Assembly: GCA_903772945.1 (NCBI GenBank)
Contig: CAICTM010000240.1
Coordinates: 23,140-87,139 of the forward strand
Reading direction: 5' to 3'
Source: Seminavis robusta
Lineage: Eukaryota; Bacillariophyta; Bacillariophyceae; Naviculales; Naviculaceae
DNA length: 64,000 bases
Shown here: positions 1 to 11,923 of the stretch, piece by piece
Layout: each line of letters starts with the position of its first letter
Numbering within the stretch: position 1 is the stretch's first letter
The notes under the pieces: model-generated
Database searches by the model: none
What the model was told of the DNA's origin: nothing
Seen by the model: only the letters and a program-made list of their open reading frames with translations
Made by a program: the position numbers and the translations under genes

Positions 1-853
1 TCACGGTATTGTAAAGGGTCTCCATCATCATTTCTACACTTAGAATGTTCCAAGACACGTCTGTGCTAGTCTTACAGCAGGTTTCGCTTGGCGCTAGTTT
101 GACCTTTCCTTGCACAAATCGTTCAACAGACACCAGGCTGCAACCGCTGTGGTTCCTTGCGTTTTCTTCGAGACGAGGGCGAAGAATGAAGTACGACCGG
201 ATGGCATGCAGGAATGGATGCACCCCCTCACGTTCCGACGAGACCAGCTCTCCCCACAAGGAAACCATTCACCTTTAGAATGAGGCTGGATGGAAAAACG
301 GAAAAACAAGCTAAAGCAGGCATCACGGTCCGAAAAGTCTTTGGATCTGGGGAGCTGTTTGAAACTTTCTCTTCAACTTCCTCGAGAAACATGAGATGCA
401 TAGCCTCTTCCATATGACTGTGGGAAGCTTTCGATCTTCCCAACCAAAAGAGTGGCGCTTTTGTACTGAGTAATCGACATCGATGGGCTCTTAGCAAAGC
501 AAAGACTGCAGCAAAGTCGTCAAATCGCGCAGAATGCGCTTCCGATGCGATCTGTCGGCATCCGACGAGTCCAAGAGACACTTCAACGAATTTGGGTTTA
601 AAGGATCGCTTGTAGGGAGACTGTGCTTCATATGTGATTTAGACAGACTAAAAACCCTTTAAGACACAAAGTCATCCACGCCTTTAATTCTTTTTGAAAA
701 TGTTCAAGAATGACTTCGGTCTGTCAATGGAACACTTTGTCTCGGCAAGTTTCTCACATTTTCAGCTCTGGTCTCCCTCGATTCTTGCTCCCACAATCCC
801 TTCCAGTAGGACCCAAAGCCCAACTTGTCTTCCGAAACCAATTCGAAGTGACG
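1..853. other. Intergenic, upstream of the P5 ATPase
   Basis: I see no convincing gene here. Short open frames exist on both strands, but they overlap one another and show no recognisable domain. The last 150 bases presumably hold the promoter and 5' leader of the ATPase. An in-frame ATG at 710 would add 48 residues in front of the signal peptide, so the ATG at 854 is the better start. Confidence 0.5.
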
Positions 854-3800
854 ATGACGACCTCCGCTCTCTTGTTCGTGGTCCTACTTGTTCTCAGCAT
901 TGGGGCTTCGCCAATGGTATTGGCACAACAAGATGCCACTGATCTCTACGTTGATCTGTCCTTTACATGCCCAGTGACAACCACCTGCCCTCAGGTTTGC
1001 TCTCCAACTTATGATGACTGCCCTGAAGATCTCAAGTGCAACCATGTCAATGAGACCCTTTGTGCTGATGGATCTTGTGCAGTTTTTTGTGATCCAAGCT
1101 TGACATCTCCCTGTGAGGAGATCAGTTCATGCTCTCCTGTGACCTGTGCCTCAAAGATCGCCTACTATGATGCCTGCTTTGAAGACTATGGGCCATGGTA
1201 TGAGTTTGCCTCTCTCTGTCCTGGCTTTGACTTTGATGATGATGTGAGCATGGGTGTTGGATCCAGCAAGCTATCATGGACAAACCCCGTATACATAGCT
1301 GTGTATTGCTGGGTATCCATTATTACTATCTCAATCATACACTGGTGTTGGTTCAAGTAAGCCAAGCATAATGTGTTTCCCCTGAAAATGTTTATCACTA
1401 TAGTCTCACTCCTTCTCTTTTCCTCTTTTCTCCGCCATAATGACAGCCAACGTGTATGCCCGGTGGAAGGCTCTACAGTTGCCATTGATACCAAAGAAGA
1501 AGATGGGACAATTAGGAAGACCACCCAAACTGGGTACAAGTGCCATCTCGTTGGAAGCATTCTCTACCTGTTGACCTTGATGACATTCTTTGGGTGGTTT
1601 GCTCTTCTGTTTGTTTGCACCCACTTGATCACCACAATGGAAGATGATGATCTAACCATGGCCTTGAAGACATTCTGTGTTGTCTGGGTGACAGGATTTA
1701 TCTGGAATGTTTCCCTCCTGTGGCCATACAACATTCAGTCACTCTTTTTGCGCCGTTGCCACCTTGACGATGCCACTTATGTGGCCATCTTCCATGAGCG
1801 AAATGGCAAACACGAAGAATGGACCAATGAGCAAGAGGAGGATCAAGATGCTCACCAACGGTGCCCATCATTTATCATGGCCATTGTGGATGCTGTCCAA
1901 GCAATGGCTTATGCTTACTTCAGTTTTCTGTTTGCTGATCAAAACTGCCGTCCTGATTACTCACTCGGGTTCTTTGACATTTGCCCAGTGCAATACAATG
2001 AAGATGGATCGAGATACATGGTCTTCCTTTTCCGGCGCTACAACTTCCAAAAACTCTCCGGTACATATGAGCCTGGGTTCTGGGCCATGGGAAAGACCTT
2101 TCAAGATCTTAGCCCCAGAGGCATCAGTATCATTGAGCAAGCTGAAGCCACACTGGAACGAATCATGTTGATGGATGAGGAATCAGAAGATGTGGACATT
2201 GATGATCAGCCAAAGCCTCCAATTTGGCATGGCAAGGGTCTTTCAGATATGGATGTTCAGGAACGTTTTCGTGCAGTGGGACCAAATGTTTTGGAGATTC
2301 CACCTCCTTCACTCTTCACAATCTTCACTGAAGAGATTGCCAAGCCTTTCTACATTTATCAGGTTTACATCGTTTGGATTTGGGCCAGCGTTGACTACTT
2401 GTACGCGACAGTATGCCTTTGGTTCATCATCTTGCTAACAGCTACCGTGATTTCTTGGTTCCGCTATCGAGGAGCTCAAGTTCTGTATACAATCTCCCAT
2501 GTCTCTGACCAACCTGCCGCCGTCCTTCGGGATGGCAAGTTCAAGATGGTGGACCAAAGAGAGCTTGTTCCTGGTGATATTGTGCAGGTTGAAGCTGGAA
2601 AGGCACATTGTGACATGGTTTTGTTAACAGGTGAATGTGTGCTGGATGAGAGTGCACTTACTGGTGAGGCCACACCTCAAGCCAAGAGTCCCATTGATCC
2701 CCACAGTCGCCAAGTTTATGATCCTGCAGTTCACAAGAGAATGACACTCTCAGCTGGGACTACTGTCCTTGAGTGTGAAGAATCTCTGGCTCTTGTTATG
2801 AAGACAGCCTCTAACACAAGCAAGGGGGAACTGATGCGAGATGTTCTTGTCTTCCGAAAACACACTCTTCAGCACCGCACAGAACTCCCCATTGCTATTT
2901 CCATCCTAGCCACGTACAGTTTCATCTGCTTTTTAATTGTACTTTTCACATCTGGTGGTCAACCCACCATAATGTCCTGGTTCTTGGGGGTGTAAGTGCC
3001 TGCGCTTTTCAATGGGGGTCATTTCAAACCCCCTCTTGTGGATCATTTGATCTCAGCTCTTCCATTCATTTCCTCTTTCAGGTGTACATTTTCCAATGCA
3101 TTCCCCCCTCTTCTTCCTACAACATTCATCATTCCAGTTGGATTTGCATTCGAGCGACTTGCAAGGCAGGGAGTTGCTTGCTCCAATTCTGATAGCATCT
3201 TGATTGCAAGCCAAGTGAATGCCGCATTCTTCGACAAGACTGGGACCTTGACCAAACAGGGATTGGATTACATTTCAGCTAGGAGTGCAGATAGTTGGAC
3301 CTGTGGGCAGTGGACTTCTGATACCATGGCCTTGGCAATGTCTGTCTGCCATTCCCTGACCAAATCCAAGCTTGGCACAATTATTGGCAACCCTGTGGAC
3401 CGTGCCATGTTTGAGGCCAGTGCAGGGGAACTTGTTGAAGCTTCAGGTGTAACCGCCAAAGTCAAGACCAAAAATGGAGAGACATTTGATGTTCTCCGCA
3501 GATTTGATTTTGACCACAATCGCATGACACAGTCAGTGATTGTTAGACAGTCAGGTGGTACAATCTGTGTGATTGTGAAAGGTTCTGGCGAGAAAGTAAG
3601 CATGCTCTGTGACCCTGACACAGTGCCATCCACATTTGAAGATCGATTGAGGGCATACTCTCGCACTGGAGTCTACCAGATTGCTGTTGGCACAAAAGAC
3701 TTGGACACCCAAAACTTGGCAGAAATTGCATCCTTGTCTAGAGATCAGGTGGAGCGTGACCTAGAATTCGCTGGTGTCTTGAATTTTGCAAATCAGCTGA

Positions 3801-5267
3801 GGGAAGACACACCAGAGGTCATCAAACAACTCCAAGAAGCTGATGTGCAGTCCATCATGCTGACAGGGGACAATCTCCATACTGGCATCCACATTGCACG
3901 CAAGTCCGGCATTATGGACAAGGACAAGATGGTCTTGCTTGGTGTCCTCAACAAAGTAGGCGATGTGGTCTGGATGGCTGAAGATGACACTGAAATGGAG
4001 AAACCCAGCATCAAGGATTCAGCCAAGGAGCTAACTGTTGAGTTGAGCATGTCAGGGGAGGCATGGCAAGTCCTGCTCAACACTGACAAGGTGTATGCCA
4101 TCGAAGTGGCTCCTTTCATCCGAGTGTTTGGGCGTTGTTCTCCTTTGGACAAGGTGTCTGTTGTGGATACATTCACTTCACTTTCCTTCACCACCATGAT
4201 GTGTGGTGATGGTGGCAATGACTGTGGAGCCTTGAGGGCAGCCCACATTGGCTTGGCATTGAGTGACAGCGATGCTAGTGTTGTGGCTCCCTTGACTTCC
4301 TTGAACAAAGACATTGCTGATGTTCTAAAGGTTTTCAAGGAAGGTCGGGGATCCATGGCCTCAACCATGGCGGCATACAAATATGTGGTTGTATATGGAA
4401 ATATCAGTTCATACTGCCAGATGGTGCTCTATTACCTAGGTTTATCCTTCTCAGATTGGATGTGGGTCTTCATTGATGTTGTGTGGACAGTTTCATTTGC
4501 TCTGGCAATCCCCCTTGCCAAACCAGCATCAAAGTTGTCCAAAGCTCGACCCACTGCTTCTCTCCTTTCTCTCCAAACTGTTGGTGGTATTATTGGGATG
4601 ATTGCCATCAATTTCATCTTCACAATCATTGCTTTTCAGGTCTTGTACCATGAGGAGTGGTACCAGTGCCGAATTGGTGGTGCCGGCCTTGAAGCTGGCA
4701 ATGTCTTTGCTGCCAGTGATAATTACAAAGTCACCGTGCTGTTTCTCATGGTTGGCATCCAGCTAATGGCAGCCGCAGCTTCCCTCAACTTTGGCTATGA
4801 GTACCGCCAAGCTTGGTGGCGAAACTATGTGTTTGCTGCTCTTGTCATTGGCTACATCACCATCCACATTGTCATCACTCTCCACCCTGGCAATCTTTCC
4901 TGCCTCTGGCGTATCAACTGTGACAATGACCACATTGTAAGAAGTGTTTTGGACTCAGAACCAGCTCCCATTGGAAACTTTTACAACAGTAAGTTGATGT
5001 GCCCTGGACTGTTGTATTATAGCTGTGATGAATTTTTGCATTGGGCTGACTTTGTTGCTTGGATCCATGTACGAAGGTACCATCATGCCAATGTCCTTCC
5101 GCATCAAGATTCTTGCCATAATGACAGCAAATCTTGCTTGTGCGGTGGCATATGAGTATTTTGTTGTAAATGGATGGTGGGAGCAACGCCGTGCCTTGTC
5201 CAAGAAGCTTGCCTTGCCCCCTGTCAAGAACCAACCATCACAGCCAGGAGTCACCACTACTGTTTAG
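854..5267 (+). CDS. P5-type cation-transporting ATPase (ATP13A-like) with Cys-rich luminal N-terminus
   Basis: Four exons are proposed: 854-1356, 1447-2991, 3082-4988 and 5023-5267. They have GT-AG borders and matching phase and give about 1399 aa. The protein starts with a signal peptide (residues 1-24), followed by about 100 residues with 13 cysteines, then several membrane helices. P-type ATPase hallmarks follow in order: TGEA (573-576, the actuator TGES position), a PPLLP motif in the M4 helix (691-695, the P5 hallmark PPxLP), the phosphorylated Asp in DKTGTLT (D734), TGDN, and GDGGND (from 1058) at the hinge. A membrane block closes the protein. P5B family members move polyamines or cations across endolysosomal or ER membranes; the substrate here is unknown. 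The PPxLP form fits P5B better than P5A. The last intron would be only 34 bp; an alternative 3' site near 5073 is also in phase and would delete 17 residues. Confidence 0.9.
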
Positions 5268-7610
5268 GCCATCATGGTTGACAACAAGCAATTTTGAAAT
5301 TTGCGTTTTTATCCATCTTTGTCATTGTACATTCAGCTTGCATTTACCCATATTCCCTATTGATTCTTTCAAGTCTCTAACAACATTTAGCATTGCACAA
5401 AAGAGACAGCTATGTAGACTATCAATCTCGAGGACGGTGAGAATTGGAGTGGCTCTTCGTACGATATAGTGAATGCATGCAACAAGCTGCAAACTCTGGA
5501 TTCTCCAGCATTGATCCAGGTTCCCTCGGTCAACTCACATTCGTATTGCAAATCACCGTCTCACTCCTCGGGAACGTCATCTTGTACATATTCCACGATG
5601 AACGTTGATGTGAAGCCTTTCTCGCATCTTCATCCAATATCAGCTGAAGAAGCTCGATGCACGAATTCTTGGAGTGTCTTAATAAGCAAGGACAGCGCAC
5701 CAGTGGCAGCGTTGCTTGCCCGTGGATTATGATGTCTGGCTGTGGCTTGAAGCAACTTAATTGGACGGCGGCCGACTGCACATACCGTATTGGTCCCCCA
5801 ACATCAGTCGTCTCGGTGAATTTTATGGGCTCGCGTATCCGAAACAACAACTTTGTGTTCTCTCCACTTGTTTCGTCGATCTTGTAGTTCCCATGGCTTG
5901 AGCTCTAACACGCACGAAGAAATGCTACGATTGCTTGTAAGAGTGAAGAGACCCATGGCCAGTCAGCCACTCAACGCCACTGCTCGGGACCACGAATTCG
6001 AACAAATCAATTTGGACGCAAGTGTCAAGGATCGAGTGCACGGTCCAGGAAAACGCTTGCGACTGTACCTACCTACGAGGTAGAGTGCTCTCCCCACCAA
6101 TTGCAAGACCAACATGTGAAGGATAAACCTCTGTGCTGGCTCGACTCCGAATACTGGTAAGCTGCAGCTTAGTTTAGCTAGTTCAAGTGGATCCGTTTCT
6201 GCGTTTCTTGTTCACTAAACGGAGTGCCATGCCTGCGAGGAAAGGACGAGTAGCCGCTAGCTAGCTACAGTATCGGTAGCTGTATGCATAGTACCTAGGG
6301 GAGTCAAGCGACGCACGATCGTCGATTGACCGAAAAAGCTTGTTTTATTGTTCACGAAGTAGACTTCCGAACTCACGAAATCAAACCCGATCTAATCGTG
6401 ACCAATTTCTCTTTTCAGGGATTTCTTTCCGCGAACTAGCTACCTGTAGCTACAGTGTGGTCTATGCATATGCAACTGGGGGGCAGCGCTGGCTGGGACC
6501 ACCCCTCACTCACAAGAAGAAGCCGCTCGACAACCTCTTGCGAGCGGTTGGAAATCTCCATCGGATGCAGCCAACCATAGAGGGATTGATTATCATCGTA
6601 CAAGGCCAAGCGGAACTCTCTAGCTAGCTAGCCTAGTCTAGTCTCCAGCGTTTCCTTGCGTGTTCAAGTTCCCGGTATTTTTTTTTAGTTACCATTTTGA
6701 CGACCTAATTCGTTGTTCACAGCCCTTTCTTGGTTGCATGTAGGAAAAGGCCACAAGAGTTCATACTACATGTATCTATCTCTTCTACCAGTAATAAGAA
6801 GGGCTACAATTCTTCTCTAGAACTGGGCAACAGGAAGCTTCTTTACTATTGCTTTGTTGAGTACAACATCTGTAGAAGGGGGGGGGGCGTGATCTGTCTC
6901 GGCTGTAATCCAATGCACCCATTCATGTGGCCCAGCCTCCTTGTCGGTGCCACATGCCACATCCTTCACAGCTGCAAGGGGAGCAACTGACTGGAAGCCA
7001 GCATTGGAAAGGTAGGCTAGGTACAAGATATATTTATTGTTTCTTTTAATTTCCCATCTCCTGAATTCCAAATCAAACTTCATTCGCCTCTCCTCAGGCA
7101 TGCAAGGGGAACACCCGCGTTTCCGAAAGCCCACGAGTGACGATGATCTCGAGTGACGAGTCGAGTCGTCCATTGCAAATGCGATGCAAGCGCTGCGTGA
7201 TGCCACAACACGATCAATAGCGCACATATATAGTGACAGTTGCAAGAGAGCTTACAAACAAGCAAGCTGATCAGAATGGCGAATGGAGAAGTCTGTGTTG
7301 CTGGGAAAGAGCATTATTCAAGGCATAGCTAACGGTGTACCGGTAGCGGTACATTACAGGCGCTGCCAGGAACTTACAACAAGCCAATTTTTAACTCAGA
7401 ATCGAATCTGGGTTTGTTCATTGACTGCTTCCGGATCGGAACCGGTCACAAAATTTAAATATAATCGAGCACAACCACAAAAAGTCAATCATCTCGAATT
7501 CTCATACACAAAGTGTTAGCCAAAAGAGAAACTTCTCTCTCTCTCTCTATCCCTACCAACTCCACATATATTCACAATTCTCTACCAGCATCAGCATTCA
7601 CATCATTGCA
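5268..7610. other. Long intergenic region with CTAG/GGTACC-rich and homopolymer tracts
   Basis: No gene is supported in these 2.3 kb. Open frames are short, overlap on both strands and lack domains. The sequence contains CTAG-rich runs (for example near 6255 and 6620), a G10 tract near 6879, a T-run near 6677 and a CT dinucleotide run at about 7532-7548 just upstream of the phosphatase gene. The CT run lies about 65 bases before the ATG and may be a promoter or leader pyrimidine tract. Confidence 0.5.
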
Positions 7611-9554
7611 ATGCCATCCAACAGTTCCTATTGCACGTTACTGCTGGGTATCCTGGCGATTGCCTTGACTGGATTCTTTGCCAGCTTTGGAATCTCCTGG
7701 CGTTTGGTCAACGTGGGATATGCCTGGACTCCGGCTGTGGCATGGATCATGGTGGGAGGAGTCACGTCCACCAGTGCCGTCTTGAAAATCAAACTACCAC
7801 TAGAAGATGCCCATCAAGGCAACAATAATGTCCTCCTGTATCTGAGCCCCAACCAAGACTTTTCACTGCCACAAGAGTATCACTTGGGGGATACAGCCGC
7901 CAGTGAACTGGAACAACAGTACGGTCTACAAACACTGCAAGTGTCTAACTTGCAACCACAGACCAAGTACTATTACAGGATTCAAGGCATGGACTCGGAA
8001 TATACAGAACGACTCCAGGGAACATTTACGACACCCGCAACAGAAGGCACCAGATTCAACTTTACCATTGCCGCATCCTCGTGTGCCATGACGGGATCAC
8101 GGGCATCGGTATTTCGAGAAATTCAAAAAGTCGACCCCTTGCTCTTTTTGCATGTGGGGGACTTTCATTATGCCGATATTGACACCAATGACATGACCAA
8201 ACGAATTGATGCCATCAGTCAAGTCATGGCATCCGACACCCAGGCGGATCTGTACCGAAGTACAGCCATTTCCTACACGTGGGATGATCACGATTGGTTG
8301 GGCAACAATGCGAATGGAGTCGAAGAGTACGAGGGAGCACGAGACACGGCACTGTTGTCGTATCAAATGGCGTTTCCACATTATCCATTGCCGGCATTGT
8401 CGACCATTGACAATAACTCCACAACAACTGCACCTGTTGTGCCAAACACCGACGCGCTGTTACCAGCGCCAGTCTATCACGCCTACACCATTGGCACGGT
8501 CCGATTCATCATTTCGGATCTCCGGAGCGAATCCACCAAGGAAGCCATGTACAGTACGGCACAAGCCGAGTGGCTGCGTCAAGAACTCCGCCAAGCACAT
8601 CTCTTTGACTTTGTCATTTGGGTCACTGCCAAACCATGGATTGGACCTCAAGAGGCAGGAGAGGATAAGTGGTATGGGTATCCCGAGGAACGGGCCGACT
8701 TATCGGCATTCATCACTGAAACACTGGGAGAGGGGCCACAAAACTTGTTGGCCATTTCGGGTGATGCCCACATGGTGGCCTTTGATGATGGGACCAATAC
8801 ATACTATGGCAACAACGAAACAACAACATCTCGCCGTTCCTTTCCCATTTTGCAAACTTCCTCCATGGATCGTGTGGGCGGAGTCAAGGGGGGTCCCTTT
8901 ACAGACGGGTGCTACGGCTATGAATTCCAAAGATCAAATCAATTCAGTGTGTTACGATTTGAGTTTGCAGATGGAGAAGAAGACGACGACAATGACAAAT
9001 GCATCCACATTGACACCTACAGGAAGGACCAGTATGCGAGTGAACGAGAGTTGCTCTTCTCCAAACGACTGTGCAACCAAATCTTCTCAGATGCTGTTGT
9101 GGCTGATGATGAGGCCAAAGTTGGCGTGTGTGAATTGGATCAGCTCAGGGATGTCAATGACAATCTTGCTCTCGCCGCCACTCTCATCCTGTTGGCCACC
9201 ATGATCTTTACCTATATTGCGATCTACTACAATTTGGATGGTAACAACTTGGTGGGTTGTTTTTGCAAATCCTGTGGAACCACCATCTTCTATATTGTCA
9301 GCTATCTGGCCACCGGGATGGTTGGATTCGGCACCTTCTTTGCACGAGGTGTGGACCAAGTGGATGCAACGCCTGTGCTGATCGTGATGTTGTGTCAATC
9401 ATGTTTATGGTTCTTGTATCTCTTCATTTGGTGGCTATGCTGCACACAAAGCCAACAAAGCAAGACGGGACATCATGATCCAGAAGATGGGGTTGCAGAT
9501 CAACATACCACCATTGACATTTTTGGAAATGAGGGCGCCAACACACATACATGA
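7611..9554 (+). CDS. PhoD-like metallophosphatase, membrane-anchored
   Basis: This is a 647-aa single-exon gene. The N-terminus holds a hydrophobic signal or anchor segment (residues 8-28). A fibronectin-like strand region (about 40-145) precedes the catalytic core, as in PhoD-type alkaline phosphatases. The metal-binding motifs are visible: ASSC (155-158), HVGDFHY (181-187), WDDHDWLGNN (224-233) and ISGDAH (382-387). These correspond to the PhoD pattern of Asp, His and Asn ligands for Fe/Ca. Three hydrophobic helices near 545-630 add a C-terminal membrane domain, which bacterial PhoD lacks, and the tail is His/Asp-rich. The catalytic part is probably extracytoplasmic and releases phosphate from mono- or diesters. 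In algae such genes are often phosphate-starvation induced, but nothing in the sequence shows regulation. Confidence 0.88.
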   Translation: MPSNSSYCTLLLGILAIALTGFFASFGISWRLVNVGYAWTPAVAWIMVGGVTSTSAVLKIKLPLEDAHQGNNNVLLYLSPNQDFSLPQEYHLGDTAASELEQQYGLQTLQVSNLQPQTKYYYRIQGMDSEYTERLQGTFTTPATEGTRFNFTIAASSCAMTGSRASVFREIQKVDPLLFLHVGDFHYADIDTNDMTKRIDAISQVMASDTQADLYRSTAISYTWDDHDWLGNNANGVEEYEGARDTALLSYQMAFPHYPLPALSTIDNNSTTTAPVVPNTDALLPAPVYHAYTIGTVRFIISDLRSESTKEAMYSTAQAEWLRQELRQAHLFDFVIWVTAKPWIGPQEAGEDKWYGYPEERADLSAFITETLGEGPQNLLAISGDAHMVAFDDGTNTYYGNNETTTSRRSFPILQTSSMDRVGGVKGGPFTDGCYGYEFQRSNQFSVLRFEFADGEEDDDNDKCIHIDTYRKDQYASERELLFSKRLCNQIFSDAVVADDEAKVGVCELDQLRDVNDNLALAATLILLATMIFTYIAIYYNLDGNNLVGCFCKSCGTTIFYIVSYLATGMVGFGTFFARGVDQVDATPVLIVMLCQSCLWFLYLFIWWLCCTQSQQSKTGHHDPEDGVADQHTTIDIFGNEGANTHT

Positions 9555-10621
9555 ATGGCGCCAATGACGATCAGATGAAGGGAAACAATGGGCATGACCA
9601 ACACCACGATTTTGGACAACAGCAACCAAGGGACAGTTTGCTTCAATAAACCCCCTTGTAGTTCAAGCAAGGGGGTCAGCATGGTGTTGGAAAACGACAG
9701 GAAGGAGTTCGCCTTTGGTCTTCTACTAAATCCGCTAAGATCCTTTAGAGCAAAGATTAGATTTGGCTCATTGCATAGCCAGGTTGCTGCCATAGACGCG
9801 ATAGTTGCACGTGCAGGCTGGCGTTGGCGCTGGCGTAGTTCACATGGACGTAGGTACCTCGGGTGGATCCCATGCTGAGTTTCAGGAAGAACGACGCAAG
9901 CATGGGACGTGTGCTCCGTGATTCTTGCCCCCATGCTGACCGGAGAACGCAAAGCACAATTTTTAAGAGCCTTGTGTTGGCAAAGCCGGAAGCTCAACGC
10001 CACGTTAGCCCATGGAGCGTTTTCCACGCTCTGCGCCTCGTGTGCTTTACTTCCACGGTCGATAGCTAGTCACCACAGGATAATTGTTGACGAAGCCGCA
10101 CAGCACCTCGGACCAGCATTGCTTTTCTCTCGGCCAAAGCAGAAACCAGAGGGTCCAGCATTGCTTTTCTCTCAGCCAAAGCAGAAACCAAAGGATCCAG
10201 CGTTGCTTTTCTCTCAGCCAAAGCAGAAACCAAAGGAGAATGGTACACGAAGACAAAACATGGTGCCATGATCGGCCGTATACGGGCACGGTGTCATGCA
10301 GTTGCGCTTGAGCGCAGTTGAGACAAGGGATTTCGGTGATCTAGTCTCTTTGCAAACAAGTAAGTCAAGGGCTTGACCCACGGAGGGCTATTGCCCGGTA
10401 TCTCCGCAGCCATTTAGAAAATTTCCCGCTGGGAAACCCTCCGCAGCAATACGTACCACAACCAGCCACTCGGTCGAAAGCCTTCTTCGATGTCCGCCAA
10501 AAGAACAACGGCTGGTAGGTGTATTGTGCAACCTAAAGGCATTCGTGTAGAAAACTAGTACTGACTAGCTAGCTCAAGTATGCACGTGTAGAAAACTGTG
10601 TGCACTGTGTTCGATTTTAGC
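9555..10621. other. Intergenic with a minisatellite
   Basis: No gene is supported. Frames remain open on both strands only across the 42-bp tandem repeat, because its period is a multiple of three. A long minus-strand frame at 9500-10027 is antisense to the end of the phosphatase gene and has no domain. Confidence 0.45.
10113..10238. repeat. 42-bp tandem repeat, three copies
   Basis: Three adjacent 42-base units begin at 10113, 10155 and 10197, differing at only a few positions. Each starts CCAGCRTTGC and contains the run GCTTTTCTCT. The period equals 14 codons, which keeps several frames open and produces false repetitive peptides on both strands. There is no evidence that the array is translated. 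Confidence 0.9.
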
Positions 10622-11923
10622 TTAGCGACGACCAGCCAAAGAGATATTCTCGTGGTAAAGATCCTGCCTGGGTTTCATTCCAAAAATGCGTGAGTACAGC
10701 TTCGGTTCCGCGTACCAGTATATGTGCACCACACTGCTATGGCGGTACCGTTGCGTTTCAAACAAGGGTGGAGATAAAAGTGATGTGGTAATGTCGTTGG
10801 ATCCCAATGAAATCCTGGCTAATGAAGTCATGAGGGTAATCTCTGGTGGAATTGCTGGTGAAAGATCAGAAAGCTGAAGACTCTCAAGAGAAAGACTCGT
10901 GAATTTTCCATGGTTGTTGCAAGGATCAGTGGATGCGAAACCCAAACTTTCCCACTCCAAGTACTGTTCATCTTCATTAAAGAATCCAAATCCACGAGTG
11001 AACCAGTAACACTCTTCCACTGTGTCGTCCATCCACCTATCTCGAATAGGTCTGTACCAATTTTCTCCCTCGAAGGAATAGAAAAAGGTAGCCAGAGCAA
11101 ACAGCTGCTGCTTTCTCCATTCTGAAAGAAATGTAATATTTTGATGATTGGCCAGCCACCACCATGCTTTCCATTGAGGGGATTCACTACCATTGTTTAT
11201 GCTTGCCAAAGTGTAGTCTGGTAGGCTATCCAACAGCATGTCCAGAGCTCTAGTGGGAGCAGAGGTTGGCACTTCAGAGGGTTCCATGGAACCAAAGACA
11301 GTTGGTGTCTCTGTCGTCTGTGATGTGAAAACATCGGGCACATTTTGCTTCTGGTTTCCAACCAAGGTGCCAACAATACTGCCGGCTACAATCAAAAGCA
11401 CAACAATAAACAAAATAAGGAGCTGTTTCTGTCTCCTTTTCTTCTGTGCTGTTTGTTGAAGCTCCTGTAGATCAACAGGATCTGCAGATTGCCGTATTTG
11501 CTCCTCCTCTAGATCTTCTTCCACCAGATTTGCCACTGCCAATTGTTGGCTGGTGGTGGTTTCGTCGTTATTGATGTTGTTGGGCAATGAATCGTTAAGT
11601 TCGGGTTGACCACTGGCATCTTCTGGATCACTATCAGTGCCAGAGCCAGCACCAACAAGAAGACCATAATCCAAGGCAGTGGTACGGCGTAGGTCTAGTC
11701 CCGGTGCACCCATGTAGGCTCCTGGCCGATTTGGATTTGAACTCTGCTGTGTAATTTGATGTGGTGTAATTGGCTCAATGGTTTCTGTGGGAATCTCATA
11801 TCCTGGCACTGGTACTGCAATTTCAAGGTATTCTGAGGTCACACCCTCTCTGGTATCCTTGCTTTCCGCCCCCCTTTGTAGCTTGAGGCCCTTTCCTTTG
11901 CGCATGAGGTCATCTTCTTCCAT
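10622..11923 (-). CDS. Diatom-type LRR single-pass membrane protein, C-terminally truncated
   Basis: The open frame gives 433 aa from the ATG at 11923. The frame stays open further upstream but offers no ATG before a stop. A long acidic, low-complexity N-terminal half is followed by a basic stop-transfer stretch and one membrane helix (about residues 168-188). A Ser/Thr/Pro linker and the ectodomain then follow. The ectodomain has the diatom LRR signature: an LPDYT segment, a segment ending in FALATFFYSF, and a DPCNNHG capping region. It ends after about one leucine-rich repeat (SLARISLGSNDI), where unrelated sequence replaces the expected repeats and cysteine-rich C-terminus. This is probably a truncated or rearranged member of the large diatom LRR family; it could be expressed but is unlikely to have a full repeat solenoid. 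Confidence 0.7.
   Translation of the reverse strand: MEEDDLMRKGKGLKLQRGAESKDTREGVTSEYLEIAVPVPGYEIPTETIEPITPHQITQQSSNPNRPGAYMGAPGLDLRRTTALDYGLLVGAGSGTDSDPEDASGQPELNDSLPNNINNDETTTSQQLAVANLVEEDLEEEQIRQSADPVDLQELQQTAQKKRRQKQLLILFIVVLLIVAGSIVGTLVGNQKQNVPDVFTSQTTETPTVFGSMEPSEVPTSAPTRALDMLLDSLPDYTLASINNGSESPQWKAWWWLANHQNITFLSEWRKQQLFALATFFYSFEGENWYRPIRDRWMDDTVEECYWFTRGFGFFNEDEQYLEWESLGFASTDPCNNHGKFTSLSLESLQLSDLSPAIPPEITLMTSLARISLGSNDITTSLLSPPLFETQRYRHSSVVHIYWYAEPKLYSRIFGMKPRQDLYHENISLAGRR

Noticed and set aside
228-581. 117-codon minus-strand frame
   Set aside because: No domain, overlaps other short frames, and composition looks like intergenic sequence.
5025-5267. Separate small gene starting at 5025
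   Set aside because: It begins with GTG and is better explained as the last exon of the P5 ATPase, in phase after a GTAAGT donor.
8206-9204. 332-codon plus-strand frame overlapping the phosphatase
   Set aside because: Shadow frame of the PhoD-like gene; no domain and biased composition.
9500-10027. 175-codon minus-strand frame
   Set aside because: Partly antisense to the phosphatase end, no recognisable family.
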